A stretch of DNA of 64,000 nucleotides. Source: Mesorhizobium temperatum (GTDB lineage: Bacteria; Pseudomonadota; Alphaproteobacteria; Rhizobiales; Rhizobiaceae). The stretch spans positions 34,314 through 98,313 of the forward strand of contig NZ_NPKJ01000077.1 of assembly GCF_002284575.1 (NCBI RefSeq), given 5' to 3'. This document shows positions 35,457 through 45,228 of the stretch, piece after piece; position 1 is the stretch's first letter; every line of letters starts with the position of its first letter. The notes beneath the pieces are model-generated. The model made no database searches, was not told the DNA's origin, and saw only the letters and a program-made list of their open reading frames with translations. Both the position numbers and the translations under genes were made by a program.

Positions 35457-35624
35457 ATGGCGGACGGACCCGACAAGCTGCCACCGGATCGTCTCTCCCT
35501 TGTCCAGCGCTTGGTCAAAGAGGCCAATATTACCGAGGAGCAGGCTCGCGAGCTAATCGCTCTCTTGGGATACGACTGGGCGTCGCTCATCCGAGAAGCC
35601 CGCTTTCTAACCCGAAAACGCTAG
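35457..35624 (+). CDS. 55-residue stress-responsive small protein
   Basis: A 55-codon gene (MADGPDKLPPDRL...) with strongly helical, charged composition: LSLVQRLVKEANITEEQARELIALLGYDW is a continuous amphipathic helix pattern. It is preceded by an EcfG promoter and a weak ribosome-binding site (AAGGG). Similar short proteins are common in rhizobia, where they are unannotated or hypothetical. No function is known. Confidence 0.7.
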   Translation: MADGPDKLPPDRLSLVQRLVKEANITEEQARELIALLGYDWASLIREARFLTRKR

Positions 35625-35649
35625 TCGGGTCTGTCAAACATATACCCAC

Positions 35650-35838
35650 CTAGAGATATGCTTCGCCATCAGCACGGTGCTCGAAACAGAACCAGTGCGA
35701 TGGCTGCCGCGGCTTGGCAAAGCCCCATCCGGCATTCTTGCCGCAGCCGGGATGCTCGCACCTGTGGTGCTGAATCCCGGGCCGCGTGACGGGGTCCATC
35801 GCACCGGGAAGGCGGATAATCTCGTCGCTCATCGGCAT
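35650..35838 (-). CDS. Small Cys/His-rich protein
   Basis: A 62-residue protein with Cys and His pairs (HHRCEHPGCGKNAGWGF and HWFCFEH) suited to binding one zinc ion. A strong GAGGTGAG ribosome-binding site precedes the ATG at 35838; a second ATG lies two codons later. Similar small zinc-knuckle proteins occur in rhizobial accessory DNA. Unknown function. Confidence 0.65.
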   Translation of the reverse strand: MPMSDEIIRLPGAMDPVTRPGIQHHRCEHPGCGKNAGWGFAKPRQPSHWFCFEHRADGEAYL

Positions 35839-35913
35839 GTTCTCACCTCAGATTGGTGGAAAGATTCCACAGCCGATCTTGACGATCAAGAAAAATGTTC
35901 CTTTTCTGTTCTC

Positions 35914-36036
35914 ATGGCGCACGATCCGATCGACACGCTGGGTAAGGCGACCCGGCACAACATGCGCCTGATGATCCACAAACCGATGAAGATCGATGGC
36001 AAGATCCATTGGACCACCGAGCGGTTCCGGGGATGA
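35914..36036 (+). CDS. 40-residue small protein coupled to the next gene
   Basis: A 40-codon frame (MAHDPIDTLGKATRHNM...) ends with a TGA that overlaps the ATG of the next gene by ATGA. The overlap and the His/Lys/Met-rich helical content suggest it is translated. The ribosome-binding site is weak. Confidence 0.45.
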   Translation: MAHDPIDTLGKATRHNMRLMIHKPMKIDGKIHWTTERFRG

Positions 36037-36422
36037 TCGAGCGCCTAAAGGTCCGCCTCGCCTACCAGCGTCGACGGCAGCATTATGCTTGCTGCCTTCG
36101 AGAACCATGTCGAGGCATTCAAATTCGTATCCGCTATCGCGGCGCCCGCGTCTGGCTGGACTGGGGCAGAACCGTCATCGCTGGCCAATCTGGGCAGTAT
36201 GATTATACCGCGAGCTTCCTGCAATCTTCCGTCGGCCGCATTTTGAAGAACCAGTGGGGCTCCCTCTCAGGAACTTGGTCCTGGTCGATCTCGACCGCCG
36301 ATCCGCGTTTCCGGCTTCATGGCGGGCAGCGAGGAACCGCTGACACGAAAGAGCAGGCGGTGTTTGAGCTCGAGCGCGAGTTCACGCGCTTCATTGCCGA
36401 GACGGAAAAATACCGGCGCTAA
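36033..36422 (+). CDS. Hypothetical protein, DUF4236-like tail
   Basis: A 129-residue protein with a basic N-terminus (MIERLKVRLAYQRRRQHYACC) and a middle stretch of aromatic/Gly residues (GQYDYTASFLQSSVGRILKNQWGSLSGTWSWSI). The C-terminal helix is EQAVFELEREFTRFIAETEKYRR. No family is firmly recognised. It shares a 4-nt overlap with the 40-codon ORF upstream, so both are probably on one transcript. Confidence 0.6.
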   Translation: MIERLKVRLAYQRRRQHYACCLREPCRGIQIRIRYRGARVWLDWGRTVIAGQSGQYDYTASFLQSSVGRILKNQWGSLSGTWSWSISTADPRFRLHGGQRGTADTKEQAVFELEREFTRFIAETEKYRR

Positions 36423-36576
36423 TCCGGCATCGGTTTTACAATCGAAACGCAACCCATTGATATCATACAAGCGACTTTTCGCCTGTTTTACAGGCAAGTC
36501 CTTGGAATCCGGTCGAAAGGGCTAGCTTCCCAAGCTGACAGTCGGCATAGGTTGCGCAGATTTTGAGGGTTTTCCC

Positions 36577-37169
36577 ATGCGCAACGTCACGACACCACGA
36601 GAAGCTGAGGTCATTCACGAACTTCCTGACGAACTCGCAGCGCTGATTGGCCGCATTATGGTCGCCTACGAAAAGCTCGAACACAAGCTGACGATGCTGA
36701 CTGGGGTCCTCTTGCAACTCAGTAAACCTGAAGCGAGAATCGTCTTGCGTGAGCCTCGTGCAAATGAGCGACTGGAGATGGCGCTTGATCTTTTCGCCAT
36801 TAAAGACATTCAAATAAAGACCGATACTCGCGCTCTAAGTGAGGTGCTTACAAAAGCAACGTCGGGCCGTGATGTTCTTGCCCATGGTCTGTGGCTTGAG
36901 AACCTGGAACCGACGACCTATACCTTCGCCTTACGCGCGGGACTTGGCCAAAGAACCTAACGCGCGGTGACAAAATTAAGCGTTCAGTGTTTCCGCAATC
37001 GATTCCGTACGGCGTCTCAGACTGCAAGGCCACCCTAGGACTTATTGCGCTAGCGTTGAACTTGGTCGACCAACTGGGGAGCGAAATTGATGAGGCTTTG
37101 TCCGAATTTCCGGAAAGATTTCGATCCCCCTCTCCCGTCCTGAATCCGCTTGGGAGTCGAAACACCTAG
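36577..37169 (+). pseudogene. Frameshifted hypothetical gene
   Basis: The first frame (36577-36960) codes for a helical protein of 127 residues ending ALRAGLGQRT. A second frame from about 36942 to 37169 continues with TWPKNLTRGDKIKRSVFPQ and ends in SRNT. Adding one G at the G-run 36939-36941 joins them into a single protein of about 197 residues (ALRAG-TWPKNL). The joined protein has the pattern of a small rhizobial hypothetical with an alpha-helical ending. This is a single-base deletion, either real or an assembly error. Confidence 0.65.
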
Positions 37170-37344
37170 TCTTTTCCGCGCTAGCCTGTCACGCCGGAGG
37201 TCCAGAGGTTGCAACTGAACGGTCGCGGACGCGTTCATCATGCTGACAGGTAAGTTTGACCTCGGATCGCGAAAGGGCCATATTGGTGGCTCAGCCTAAA
37301 CGACAGGCTCGCTTTTTCACCGGGCCTAGAAAGTAAAAAACATC

Positions 37345-37848
37345 ATGTCTGCCGCATCCAAACTGACCGGCTACCAATTGTTTGTCGGCGTAGGCATTGG
37401 TGTTACTTCGCTTCTGGCAGGCGCCATATTTGTGGAGATGCTTGGTCAAGCCGAAAAACTTGGCGCCCATGGTGCTCGCCTTGCAACGATAGAGACCGGC
37501 GTGGTTAAGACATCGACCGATGTCGTTGGCCTCCAGAGAACCATTGGTGAAGGGTTCATCAAGGTGGATAGCAGCCTGTCCCTATTGAAAACCACGATGG
37601 ATAGGAACGCTGCCGATCCAAGCGTGATGATCACGAACCTAGGCTTGGCAGAACCGGGTGACGTATTTGGAGCGATCATTTATAACGATGCGCTTTGGGC
37701 TTTCCCGGCAACTGAAGCAATGGCGAAACGGCTCACGGCGTCAGGCTTGGAGCGTGTGCAAGTAAACAACGCGCTGCATGGCTTCAAGATCATGTCGATA
37801 AACGCCGGCGGCGTTGTATCTGGCGCCCAGGAAACGCCCCCCCAATAA
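37345..37848 (+). CDS. Membrane-anchored hypothetical protein
   Basis: A 167-residue protein with one N-terminal membrane helix (about residues 10-32, LFVGVGIGVTSLLAGAIFVEML). A helical, coiled-coil-like stretch follows at about 35-95 and then a small globular C-terminus. The layout suggests a membrane-tethered periplasmic or cytosolic protein of unknown function. The ribosome-binding site is weak and base composition is lower in GC than the core genes. Confidence 0.55.
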   Translation: MSAASKLTGYQLFVGVGIGVTSLLAGAIFVEMLGQAEKLGAHGARLATIETGVVKTSTDVVGLQRTIGEGFIKVDSSLSLLKTTMDRNAADPSVMITNLGLAEPGDVFGAIIYNDALWAFPATEAMAKRLTASGLERVQVNNALHGFKIMSINAGGVVSGAQETPPQ

Positions 37849-38220
37849 GGGCCAGTTACCGGCTTCTCTTTCCTCGGTGGCGGTGACTTCGCCACCTTCT
37901 TTCGCGCGCGGTCAAAAGGCCTCGTCGGACTGGTCGGTCGCGCTCGGCCCTCTCTGATGTCGATTTTTGCGGCCTTAACCGGCTCTCGCGGTAACGGGTA
38001 CCAACGAAATCAAGCACTTACTTTTAAGGGCGTTAAATGGTTCAAAGTTAATTCAATGCGTTACGGCACGTCACCGCTCCGTTCCTTGCTCCTGGCGGTC
38101 GGCAACAATGGCGTCTATCGCGAGACGGCGGAGCGTTCTCGCATTTCGGCATCAACTGCCCAGCCGCAGTCGTTCGGCGCGGACCGCCCATAGCAAGGTA
38201 GCCGCAATCTATGCTCGTCA
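37849..38220. other. Non-coding stretch in the accessory block
   Basis: About 370 bp without a supported gene. An open frame from 37957 to 38193 has no ribosome-binding site or protein-like pattern. GCGGTAACGG (37986-37995) is the inverted form of the CCGTTACCGC units in the integrase gene. TTTAAGGGCG (38023-38032) repeats a sequence at 32571-32580. Confidence 0.4.
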
Positions 38221-38320
38221 TTAGAGCGCGATCGGTAAAGTGCGTTCGATCGCGCTCTAAACCATTGAATCTACGCATGACCTTGTCACCAAAGTTACGC
38301 GCACTGGGGATCATGCGTTA
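38221..38320. repeat. Double hairpin element
   Basis: A perfect 14-bp stem TTAGAGCGCGATCG (38221-38234) / CGATCGCGCTCTAA (38247-38260) with a 12-nt loop. It is followed by a second hairpin, ACGCATGA (38273-38280) / TCATGCGT (38311-38318), whose right arm touches the stop of the next gene. The second hairpin is related to the one at 9706-9753. It probably acts as a terminator and is a dispersed rhizobial palindrome. Confidence 0.65.
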
Positions 38321-38707
38321 GCCAATCGCAGCACGAACGGAAAGCGCTGCCCAGGATGATTGCATCGTCTCGCCCACATGGCAGTAGCAGACAATTTCGT
38401 GGAGCTCATTGTCGGTCAATTCGAAGAAACGCTTTGCTTCGCCATAAGTATCGTCTTTCAGCCCCTCATCGCGCAGGATCGAATCCTCGAAGGCAACCGA
38501 TATTGGCGAGCCTTCGCCACGCATAATTTCGCGCTCGGGTGACGAACGATATTCGGTCCCGATAAGTGCGGTGAGGAGTCGGTTGGGCTGCCGTTCAAGA
38601 AGTTTTGACCAACGTTCGAGACGCTGGGTTCGGTCCATTGCAGGAGGTGTTGGGTCTCTGTGTACCTTTGCCACCGTATGCAGTTGGTCCAGTGTTTGGT
38701 GCCTCAT
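38318..38707 (-). CDS. Conserved hypothetical protein
   Basis: A 129-residue protein with the pattern DRTQRLERWSKLLERQPNRLL at the N-terminus and NELHEIVCYCHVGETMQSSWAALSVRAA at the C-terminus. The latter contains a Cys pair (CYCHVGE). The type is familiar among small rhizobial hypothetical proteins, though the family name is not known. AGGAGG 5 nt upstream gives the start at 38707; a second in-frame ATG lies 23 codons in. Function unknown. Confidence 0.65.
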   Translation of the reverse strand: MRHQTLDQLHTVAKVHRDPTPPAMDRTQRLERWSKLLERQPNRLLTALIGTEYRSSPEREIMRGEGSPISVAFEDSILRDEGLKDDTYGEAKRFFELTDNELHEIVCYCHVGETMQSSWAALSVRAAIG

Positions 38708-38912
38708 GGCAACCTCCTAATAGTAGGTGGGTTGGCCCCAAACTCCCTGTACCAAGATCATACCGCGAATGTGTCGATACGTCACTCTCATTCCATATCC
38801 AGCTTGGCTTCTCTCCGGGTGCATCGAAGGATGGAGCGGCCCCTGCCTTATCGTCAATTTTCGGCCTGATGGGGTAGGTCGTCGGCACCTTTGCCGCGCC
38901 AACCCGGCGCGC

Positions 38913-39059
38913 TCAGTTCTGCTGGATCGAAATGCCTTTGTCGTCAATCTTGAGTTCCACGCCCTTCGGCCTGGTTTGCTCGCGATAGACATAGACGCCG
39001 AGCGCGATGACCACCACGACGAGCGCGCCGATGATGAGATAGAGCATGTTCTGTTTCAT
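38913..39059 (-). CDS. 48-residue single-pass membrane protein
   Basis: A 48-codon gene (MKQNMLYLIIGALVV...) with one membrane helix (residues 5-24) and a short cytosolic or periplasmic tail ending GISIQQN. AAGGG precedes the ATG at 39059. It lies 25 nt downstream of the GlsB-like gene on the minus strand, so the two may form a transcript of small membrane proteins. Similar short proteins are seen in rhizobia. Confidence 0.65.
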   Translation of the reverse strand: MKQNMLYLIIGALVVVVIALGVYVYREQTRPKGVELKIDDKGISIQQN

Positions 39060-39084
39060 GGGCGCCCTTGATGTGCTTCGAGGA

Positions 39085-39339
39085 TCAGGCCTGCTTCACC
39101 AGCTTGATCAGCACGAGCAGGATGACCGCGCCGATCGTGGCGTGGATGATGGAGGCAAATATGCCACCGCCTATGGCGAACCCCAGCCTTGGGAAGAGCC
39201 AACCGGCGATGAAGGCACCGACAATGCCGACGGCGATATTGCCGACAAGGCCGAGGCCGAAACCCTTGACCATCAGGCCGGCGAGCCAACCGGCGATGGC
39301 GCCGATGATGATGAAGACAAGCAGGCTCTCAGTACCCAT
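39085..39339 (-). CDS. GlsB/YeaQ/YmgE family stress membrane protein
   Basis: An 84-residue protein of the transglycosylase-associated (Tgl_assoc) family. Three hydrophobic helices and the glycine pattern GAIAGWLAGLMVKG and GNIAVGIVGAFIAGWLF are the family signature. Such proteins are induced by stress in many bacteria. The start at MGTESLL follows a short ribosome-binding site (AGGAGAG). The longer open frame upstream is not family-like. Confidence 0.88.
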   Translation of the reverse strand: MGTESLLVFIIIGAIAGWLAGLMVKGFGLGLVGNIAVGIVGAFIAGWLFPRLGFAIGGGIFASIIHATIGAVILLVLIKLVKQA

Positions 39340-39445
39340 TGCAGATCTCTCCTGAGCGAATGGCCGCGGAGCAGCAAGCTCCGAATCGACCTCCGATTGC
39401 AACAGGGGCCAAACTATTGGAAAGGAGCCGGCGCCGCCAGCGGCG

Positions 39446-39694
39446 TCATTCGTCGTCGTCATCCCCGGATGCAGGCCGCCAGCTGATCGGTTCGATCTTC
39501 CTTTGCGTATGGCCGTCCGTATACGCCCACCAGCCGGTGTCGTTCTCGTCCCAGTCGCCGCCGGCCGCCTTCAGGCGGTCGAGCGACCGGTACTGCGCGA
39601 TGGATTCGTTCATCACGCCGTCGCTGTCCTTCCAGTAGACGGTGACCTTGGAGCCATCCTTGGGCGCTGTTTCGATTGGTTTTCTGGCAGCCAT
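39446..39694 (-). CDS. Conserved small hypothetical protein
   Basis: An 82-residue acidic protein rich in Trp, Asp and Tyr. The pattern RKPIETAPKDGSKVTVYWKDSDGVMNESIAQYR resembles small rhizobial proteins described only as hypothetical. GGAGGG precedes the start. TGAAC-N16-CGTT lies 24-48 nt upstream, one base off the EcfG consensus, so it may belong to the general stress response. Confidence 0.65.
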   Translation of the reverse strand: MAARKPIETAPKDGSKVTVYWKDSDGVMNESIAQYRSLDRLKAAGGDWDENDTGWWAYTDGHTQRKIEPISWRPASGDDDDE

Positions 39695-39744
39695 TTCATC
39701 CCTCCATGGACCGACAGAACGTCGCGGCGAACACCTGGTTCACC

Positions 39745-40365
39745 TTAGCTGTGGGCGAAGATGTCTGCCTCATCCCAGCCCATCAGGTCGAGTTTCGCAC
39801 GCGTGGGCAGGAAGCGGAAGCAGGCCTCGGCCTCCTTGCTCCGGTTGTCGCGCGCCAGCCGCGCTGTCAGAACATCGCGCAGCTGGTGCAGATAGAGCAC
39901 GTCGGAGGCGGCGTATTCGAGTTGTTCGGGCGACAGCGTCTCCGCCGCCCAGTCCGACGATTGCTGCGCCTTCGACAGGCTGACGCCGAGAAGCTCAAAG
40001 CAGATGTCCTTCAGCCCGTGCCGGTCGGTATAGGTTCGGGTAAGCCGCGAGGCGATCTTGGTGCAGAACACCGGCTCCGGCATGACGCCGAAGGCGTTGT
40101 AGAGCACGGCGAGATCGAAACGGCCGAAATGGAACAGCTTGGTTATGCTGCGGTTCTTGAGCAGGCTGACAAGGTTCGGCGCCTTCTTCTGGCCGGGCGC
40201 GATCTGGATGACGTCGGCGGAACCGTCGCCCGGCGAGATCTGCACCACGCAAAGCCGGTCGCGATGCGGATTGAGTCCCAGCGTCTCCGTGTCGATGGCG
40301 ACCGCCCCGACATCGTAGTGCAAGAGCCCCGGTAGGTCGTTCTTATGGAAGCGGATATCGCTCAT
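39745..40365 (-). CDS. Ribonuclease D-like 3-prime to 5-prime exonuclease
   Basis: A 206-residue DEDD-family exonuclease with a short form of the RNase D catalytic domain. Exo I is AIDTETLGLNP, Exo II is LFHFGRFDLAVLYN and Exo III is YAASDVLYLHQLRD. The HRDC domains of full-length RNase D are absent, as in short rhizobial RNase D proteins. It trims tRNA or other RNA 3-prime ends. A GGACGCACGTCGCTCT repeat lies just upstream. Confidence 0.9.
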   Translation of the reverse strand: MSDIRFHKNDLPGLLHYDVGAVAIDTETLGLNPHRDRLCVVQISPGDGSADVIQIAPGQKKAPNLVSLLKNRSITKLFHFGRFDLAVLYNAFGVMPEPVFCTKIASRLTRTYTDRHGLKDICFELLGVSLSKAQQSSDWAAETLSPEQLEYAASDVLYLHQLRDVLTARLARDNRSKEAEACFRFLPTRAKLDLMGWDEADIFAHS

Positions 40366-40385
40366 CGTCTTCTCCGGTCGCGACT

Positions 40386-40402
40386 GGACGCACGTCGCTC
40401 TA
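40386..40402. repeat. GGACGCACGTCGCTCTA repeat
   Basis: A single-arm copy of the short dispersed repeat found upstream of PBP1a (32522-32537) and, inverted, upstream of the SDR gene (30070-30088). Confidence 0.5.
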
Positions 40403-40458
40403 GCCCGTCCTTGCCGCGATCCGATGAAAAATCAACAGAAAGTTGAATTCTTGCCCTG

Positions 40459-41844
<1,386 letters not shown>

Positions 41845-41937
41845 TTTTATCAGGCCTTTCGATTCTGAGCGGCAACCCTAAAGCTGCGAGGCAGAAACGA
41901 AAAGCCGGCGGTCGTTGGACCACGGGCTTCAAAGAGC

Positions 41938-42086
41938 AAAAAAATGCCGCCGTGGTGGAGGGGGAACCACGGCGGCCTTTACTCGAAACGATGCGGCAGC
42001 CCGGAGAGGGGGGATAGGCTGCCGCAAGTGTCCGGGATAGGCGGGGGACGGGCCTTGCTCCGGACCTCGGCGAAAAATGCCGATGG
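41938..42086 (-). ncRNA. Probable trans-acting sRNA (alpha-r7 / Smr7C-like)
   Basis: Upstream of polA, on the opposite strand, about 149 nt fold into three hairpins. From the 5-prime end they are GTCCGG/CCGGAC (42060-42065 with 42030-42035), GCGGCAGCC/GGCTGCCGC (9-bp stem, 41993-42025) and GCCGCCGTGGT/ACCACGGCGGC (11-bp stem, 41946-41976). The last is followed on the minus strand by ATTTTTTT, an intrinsic terminator. The loops are C-rich (CCCCC, CCCCCC), as in sRNAs that pair with ribosome-binding sites. A CTTGAA (42115-42120) and CAGATA (42091-42096) lie at promoter spacing. Length, three hairpins and position near polA fit the alpha-r7 family as I recall it; the family name is from memory. 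Confidence 0.6.
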
Positions 42087-42248
42087 CGTTTATCTGTGTC
42101 TCCGAACGTGGCGATTCAAGGGCACGAAGATTACACTTTCGTAACATACCCGTGATCGGATCGACTTGTCAGGGATGTTGCCGGAACCGGTGGTTGAGGC
42201 CGCCTTTGGCATGGACCACGACGCCGCGCCGCGCTATCCCTTCGTCCC

Positions 42249-45215
42249 ATGAAAAAAGGCGATCATCTCTTCCTTGTCGACGGCTCCGGCTACATCTTCC
42301 GTGCCTATCACGCGCTACCGCCGCTGACCCGCAAATCCGACGGGCTGCCGACCAGTGCCGTGCTCGGCTTCTGCAATATGGTGTGGAAGCTGACGCAGGA
42401 CGCCCGCAACACCGATGTCGGCATCGTGCCGACGCATTTCGCCGTCATCTTCGACTATTCGTCGAAAACCTTCCGCAACGACCTCTACCCCGAATACAAG
42501 GCCAACCGCTCGGCACCGCCGGAAGATCTGATCCCGCAGTTCGGCCTGATCCGCCAGGCGACCAGGGCCTTCAACCTGCCCTGCCTCGAGACAGAAGGCT
42601 ATGAGGCCGACGACCTGATCGCCACCTATTGCCGGCTTGCCTGCGAAGCCGGTGGCGACACCACCATCATTTCCTCCGACAAGGATCTGATGCAACTGGT
42701 CGGCCCTTCGGTCGCCATGTACGACCCGATGAAGGACCGCCAGATCGGCGTTCCCGAGGTGATCGAGAAATGGGGCGTGCCGCCGGAAAAAATGATCGAC
42801 CTGCAGGCGCTGACCGGCGATTCGGTCGACAATGTGCCGGGCGTGCCCGGCATCGGGCCGAAGACCGCGGCGCAATTGCTGGAACAGTTCGGCGATCTCG
42901 ATACGCTGCTCGCCCGCGCCGCCGAGATCAAGCAGGACAAACGGCGCGAATCGATCATTGCCAACGCCGACAAGGCGCGCATTTCGCGTGAACTGGTGAC
43001 GCTGAAGAACGACGTGCCGGGGATCAGCGGACTCGACGATTTCGTATTGCACCCGCCCGACGGACCAAAGCTGATCGGCTTTCTCAAGACGATGGAATTC
43101 TCCTCGCTGACCCGCCGCGTGGCGGAAGCGACCGGAACGGAAGCGGCTGATGTCAAGGCCGTTCCCGTCATTATCGAGCGTGCCGACACCGCGCATGGTC
43201 CCGATGTCGGGTTTGGAGTGCCGGCAGCCGCCGAAAGAGCGGCAGGCACAGTGACAGACGAAGCCGGAGAAGCAGTGCCGGCCACCGTCAAGGTGGAACC
43301 CAAGGAAGGCGACACCCCTTCGCTTCTCTCGGCGCTCCGCTTTGAGGACGCCACTGCCAGCAAGATCGACACCAGCGCCTACGTCTCCATCCGCGACACA
43401 GCCGTGCTGAAGGCATGGGTGGCCGAGGCGATGGAGACCGGCATCGTCGCCTTCGACACGGAGACCACGTCAGCCGATCCGATGCAGGCCGAGCTGATCG
43501 GCCTGTCCATGGCCACCGCGCCCGGTCGCGCCGCCTATGTGCCGTTCGCCCACAAAAGCGGCAACGGCGACCTGCTCGGCGGCGGAGTGGTCGAAAACCA
43601 GATCCCGATCCGTGAGGCGCTTGGCATTCTGAAGCCGTTGCTGGAGGACAAGTCGGTTCTCAAAATCGTTCAGGAGCTGAAATACGACCTCGTCGTCATG
43701 AGCCGCCACGGCATCGAAGTCGCCCCCTTCGACGACACGATGCTGATTTCCTACGTGCTCGACGCAGGCACGTCCGGCGGCCACAGTATGGCGGCTCTGT
43801 CGGAAAAGTGGCTCGGCCACTCGACCATTGCCCTCAAGGAGCTGGCCGGCTCTGGAAGAAGCTTCGTCGGCTTCGACCAGGTCGATATCGACAAGGCCAC
43901 AGCCTATGCCGCGGAGCACGCCGATGTGACGCTCAGGCTCTGGCGGGTGCTGAAGCCACGGCTTGCCGCCAAGGGCCTCGTCTCAGTCTACGAGCGGCTG
44001 GAACGGCCGCTGGTGCCGGTTCTGGCAAGGATGGAGCAGCGCGGCATCTCCGTCGACCGGCAGATCCTGTCACGGCTCTCCGGCGAACTGGCACAGGGCG
44101 CCGCGCGGCTGGAGGATGAAATCTATCAGCTTGTTGGCGAGCGCATCAATATCGGCTCGCCAAAACAGCTCGGCGACATCTTGTTCGGCAGGATGGGCCT
44201 GCCCGGGGGCTCCAAGACCAAGACCGGCCAATGGTCGACCTCGGCGCAGCTTCTGGAAGACCTCGCCGCCGAGGGCCACGAACTGCCGCGCAAGATCGTC
44301 GACTGGCGCCAGCTGACCAAATTGAAATCGACCTATACCGATGCGCTGCCCGGTTTCGTCCATCCCGATACGAAGCGCGTCCACACCTCATACGCGCTTG
44401 CCGCGACGACGACGGGACGGCTGTCGTCCTCCGATCCCAATCTGCAGAACATTCCGGTACGCACCATCGAGGGGCGGAAGATCAGGACGGCCTTCATCGC
44501 CGACAAGGGCAACAAGCTGGTTTCCGCCGACTACAGCCAGATCGAGCTACGCGTGCTCGCCCATGTCGCCGAGATCCCGCAGCTCAAGCAGGCGTTTGCC
44601 GACGGCGCCGACATCCACGCCATCACCGCATCGGAGATGTTCAACGTGCCGGTCGAGGGCATGCCCGCGGAGATACGCCGCCGCGCCAAGGCGATCAATT
44701 TTGGCATCATCTACGGCATTTCCGCCTTTGGCCTGGCCAACCAGCTGTCGATCCCGCGCGAAGAGGCCGGCGCCTACATCAAGAAATATTTCGAACGCTT
44801 CCCGGGCATCCGCGACTATATCGACGCGACCAAGGCCTATGCCCGCGAATACGGCTATGTCGAAACGGTCTTCGGCCGCCGCATCCACTATCCGGAGATA
44901 CGGTCGTCGAATCCTTCAGTCCGTGCCTTCAACGAGCGCGCCTCGATCAATGCCCGGCTGCAGGGCACCGCGGCCGACATCATCCGCCGCGCTATGATAC
45001 GCATGGACGATGCGCTGGAAAAAGCGAAGCTTTCCGCCCGCATGCTGCTGCAAGTGCATGACGAGTTGGTCTTCGAGACGGCCGAAGCGGAGGTCGAGGC
45101 GACGATCCCCGTCGTGCGCCATGTGATGGAGAACGCCGCGATGCCGGCGGTATCGATGTCGGTGCCACTGCATGTCGACGCCCGCGCCGCCGACAATTGG
45201 GAAGAGGCTCATTGA
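42249..45215 (+). CDS. polA: DNA polymerase I
   Basis: A 988-residue three-domain enzyme. The 5-prime nuclease domain spans about residues 5-270 (FLVDGSGYIFRAYHALPPL, then PGIGPKTAAQLLEQFG). The 3-prime exonuclease at about 370-560 keeps FDTET, so proofreading is probably active. The polymerase domain spans about 600-985, with DYSQIELRVLAH (motif A), RRRAKAINFGIIYG (motif B) and QVHDELVFE (motif C). It fills gaps and removes RNA primers. The stop is followed by a long inverted repeat shared with zur. Confidence 0.97.
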   Translation: MKKGDHLFLVDGSGYIFRAYHALPPLTRKSDGLPTSAVLGFCNMVWKLTQDARNTDVGIVPTHFAVIFDYSSKTFRNDLYPEYKANRSAPPEDLIPQFGLIRQATRAFNLPCLETEGYEADDLIATYCRLACEAGGDTTIISSDKDLMQLVGPSVAMYDPMKDRQIGVPEVIEKWGVPPEKMIDLQALTGDSVDNVPGVPGIGPKTAAQLLEQFGDLDTLLARAAEIKQDKRRESIIANADKARISRELVTLKNDVPGISGLDDFVLHPPDGPKLIGFLKTMEFSSLTRRVAEATGTEAADVKAVPVIIERADTAHGPDVGFGVPAAAERAAGTVTDEAGEAVPATVKVEPKEGDTPSLLSALRFEDATASKIDTSAYVSIRDTAVLKAWVAEAMETGIVAFDTETTSADPMQAELIGLSMATAPGRAAYVPFAHKSGNGDLLGGGVVENQIPIREALGILKPLLEDKSVLKIVQELKYDLVVMSRHGIEVAPFDDTMLISYVLDAGTSGGHSMAALSEKWLGHSTIALKELAGSGRSFVGFDQVDIDKATAYAAEHADVTLRLWRVLKPRLAAKGLVSVYERLERPLVPVLARMEQRGISVDRQILSRLSGELAQGAARLEDEIYQLVGERINIGSPKQLGDILFGRMGLPGGSKTKTGQWSTSAQLLEDLAAEGHELPRKIVDWRQLTKLKSTYTDALPGFVHPDTKRVHTSYALAATTTGRLSSSDPNLQNIPVRTIEGRKIRTAFIADKGNKLVSADYSQIELRVLAHVAEIPQLKQAFADGADIHAITASEMFNVPVEGMPAEIRRRAKAINFGIIYGISAFGLANQLSIPREEAGAYIKKYFERFPGIRDYIDATKAYAREYGYVETVFGRRIHYPEIRSSNPSVRAFNERASINARLQGTAADIIRRAMIRMDDALEKAKLSARMLLQVHDELVFETAEAEVEATIPVVRHVMENAAMPAVSMSVPLHVDARAADNWEEAH

Positions 45216-45228
45216 TGCGCCCAAGCCA

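Noticed and set aside
37957..38193. 78-codon open frame
   Set aside because: No ribosome-binding site or protein-like pattern; it crosses a candidate repeat region.
42249..45215. Long open frames in other frames of polA
   Set aside because: They are shadows of the 988-residue polymerase.
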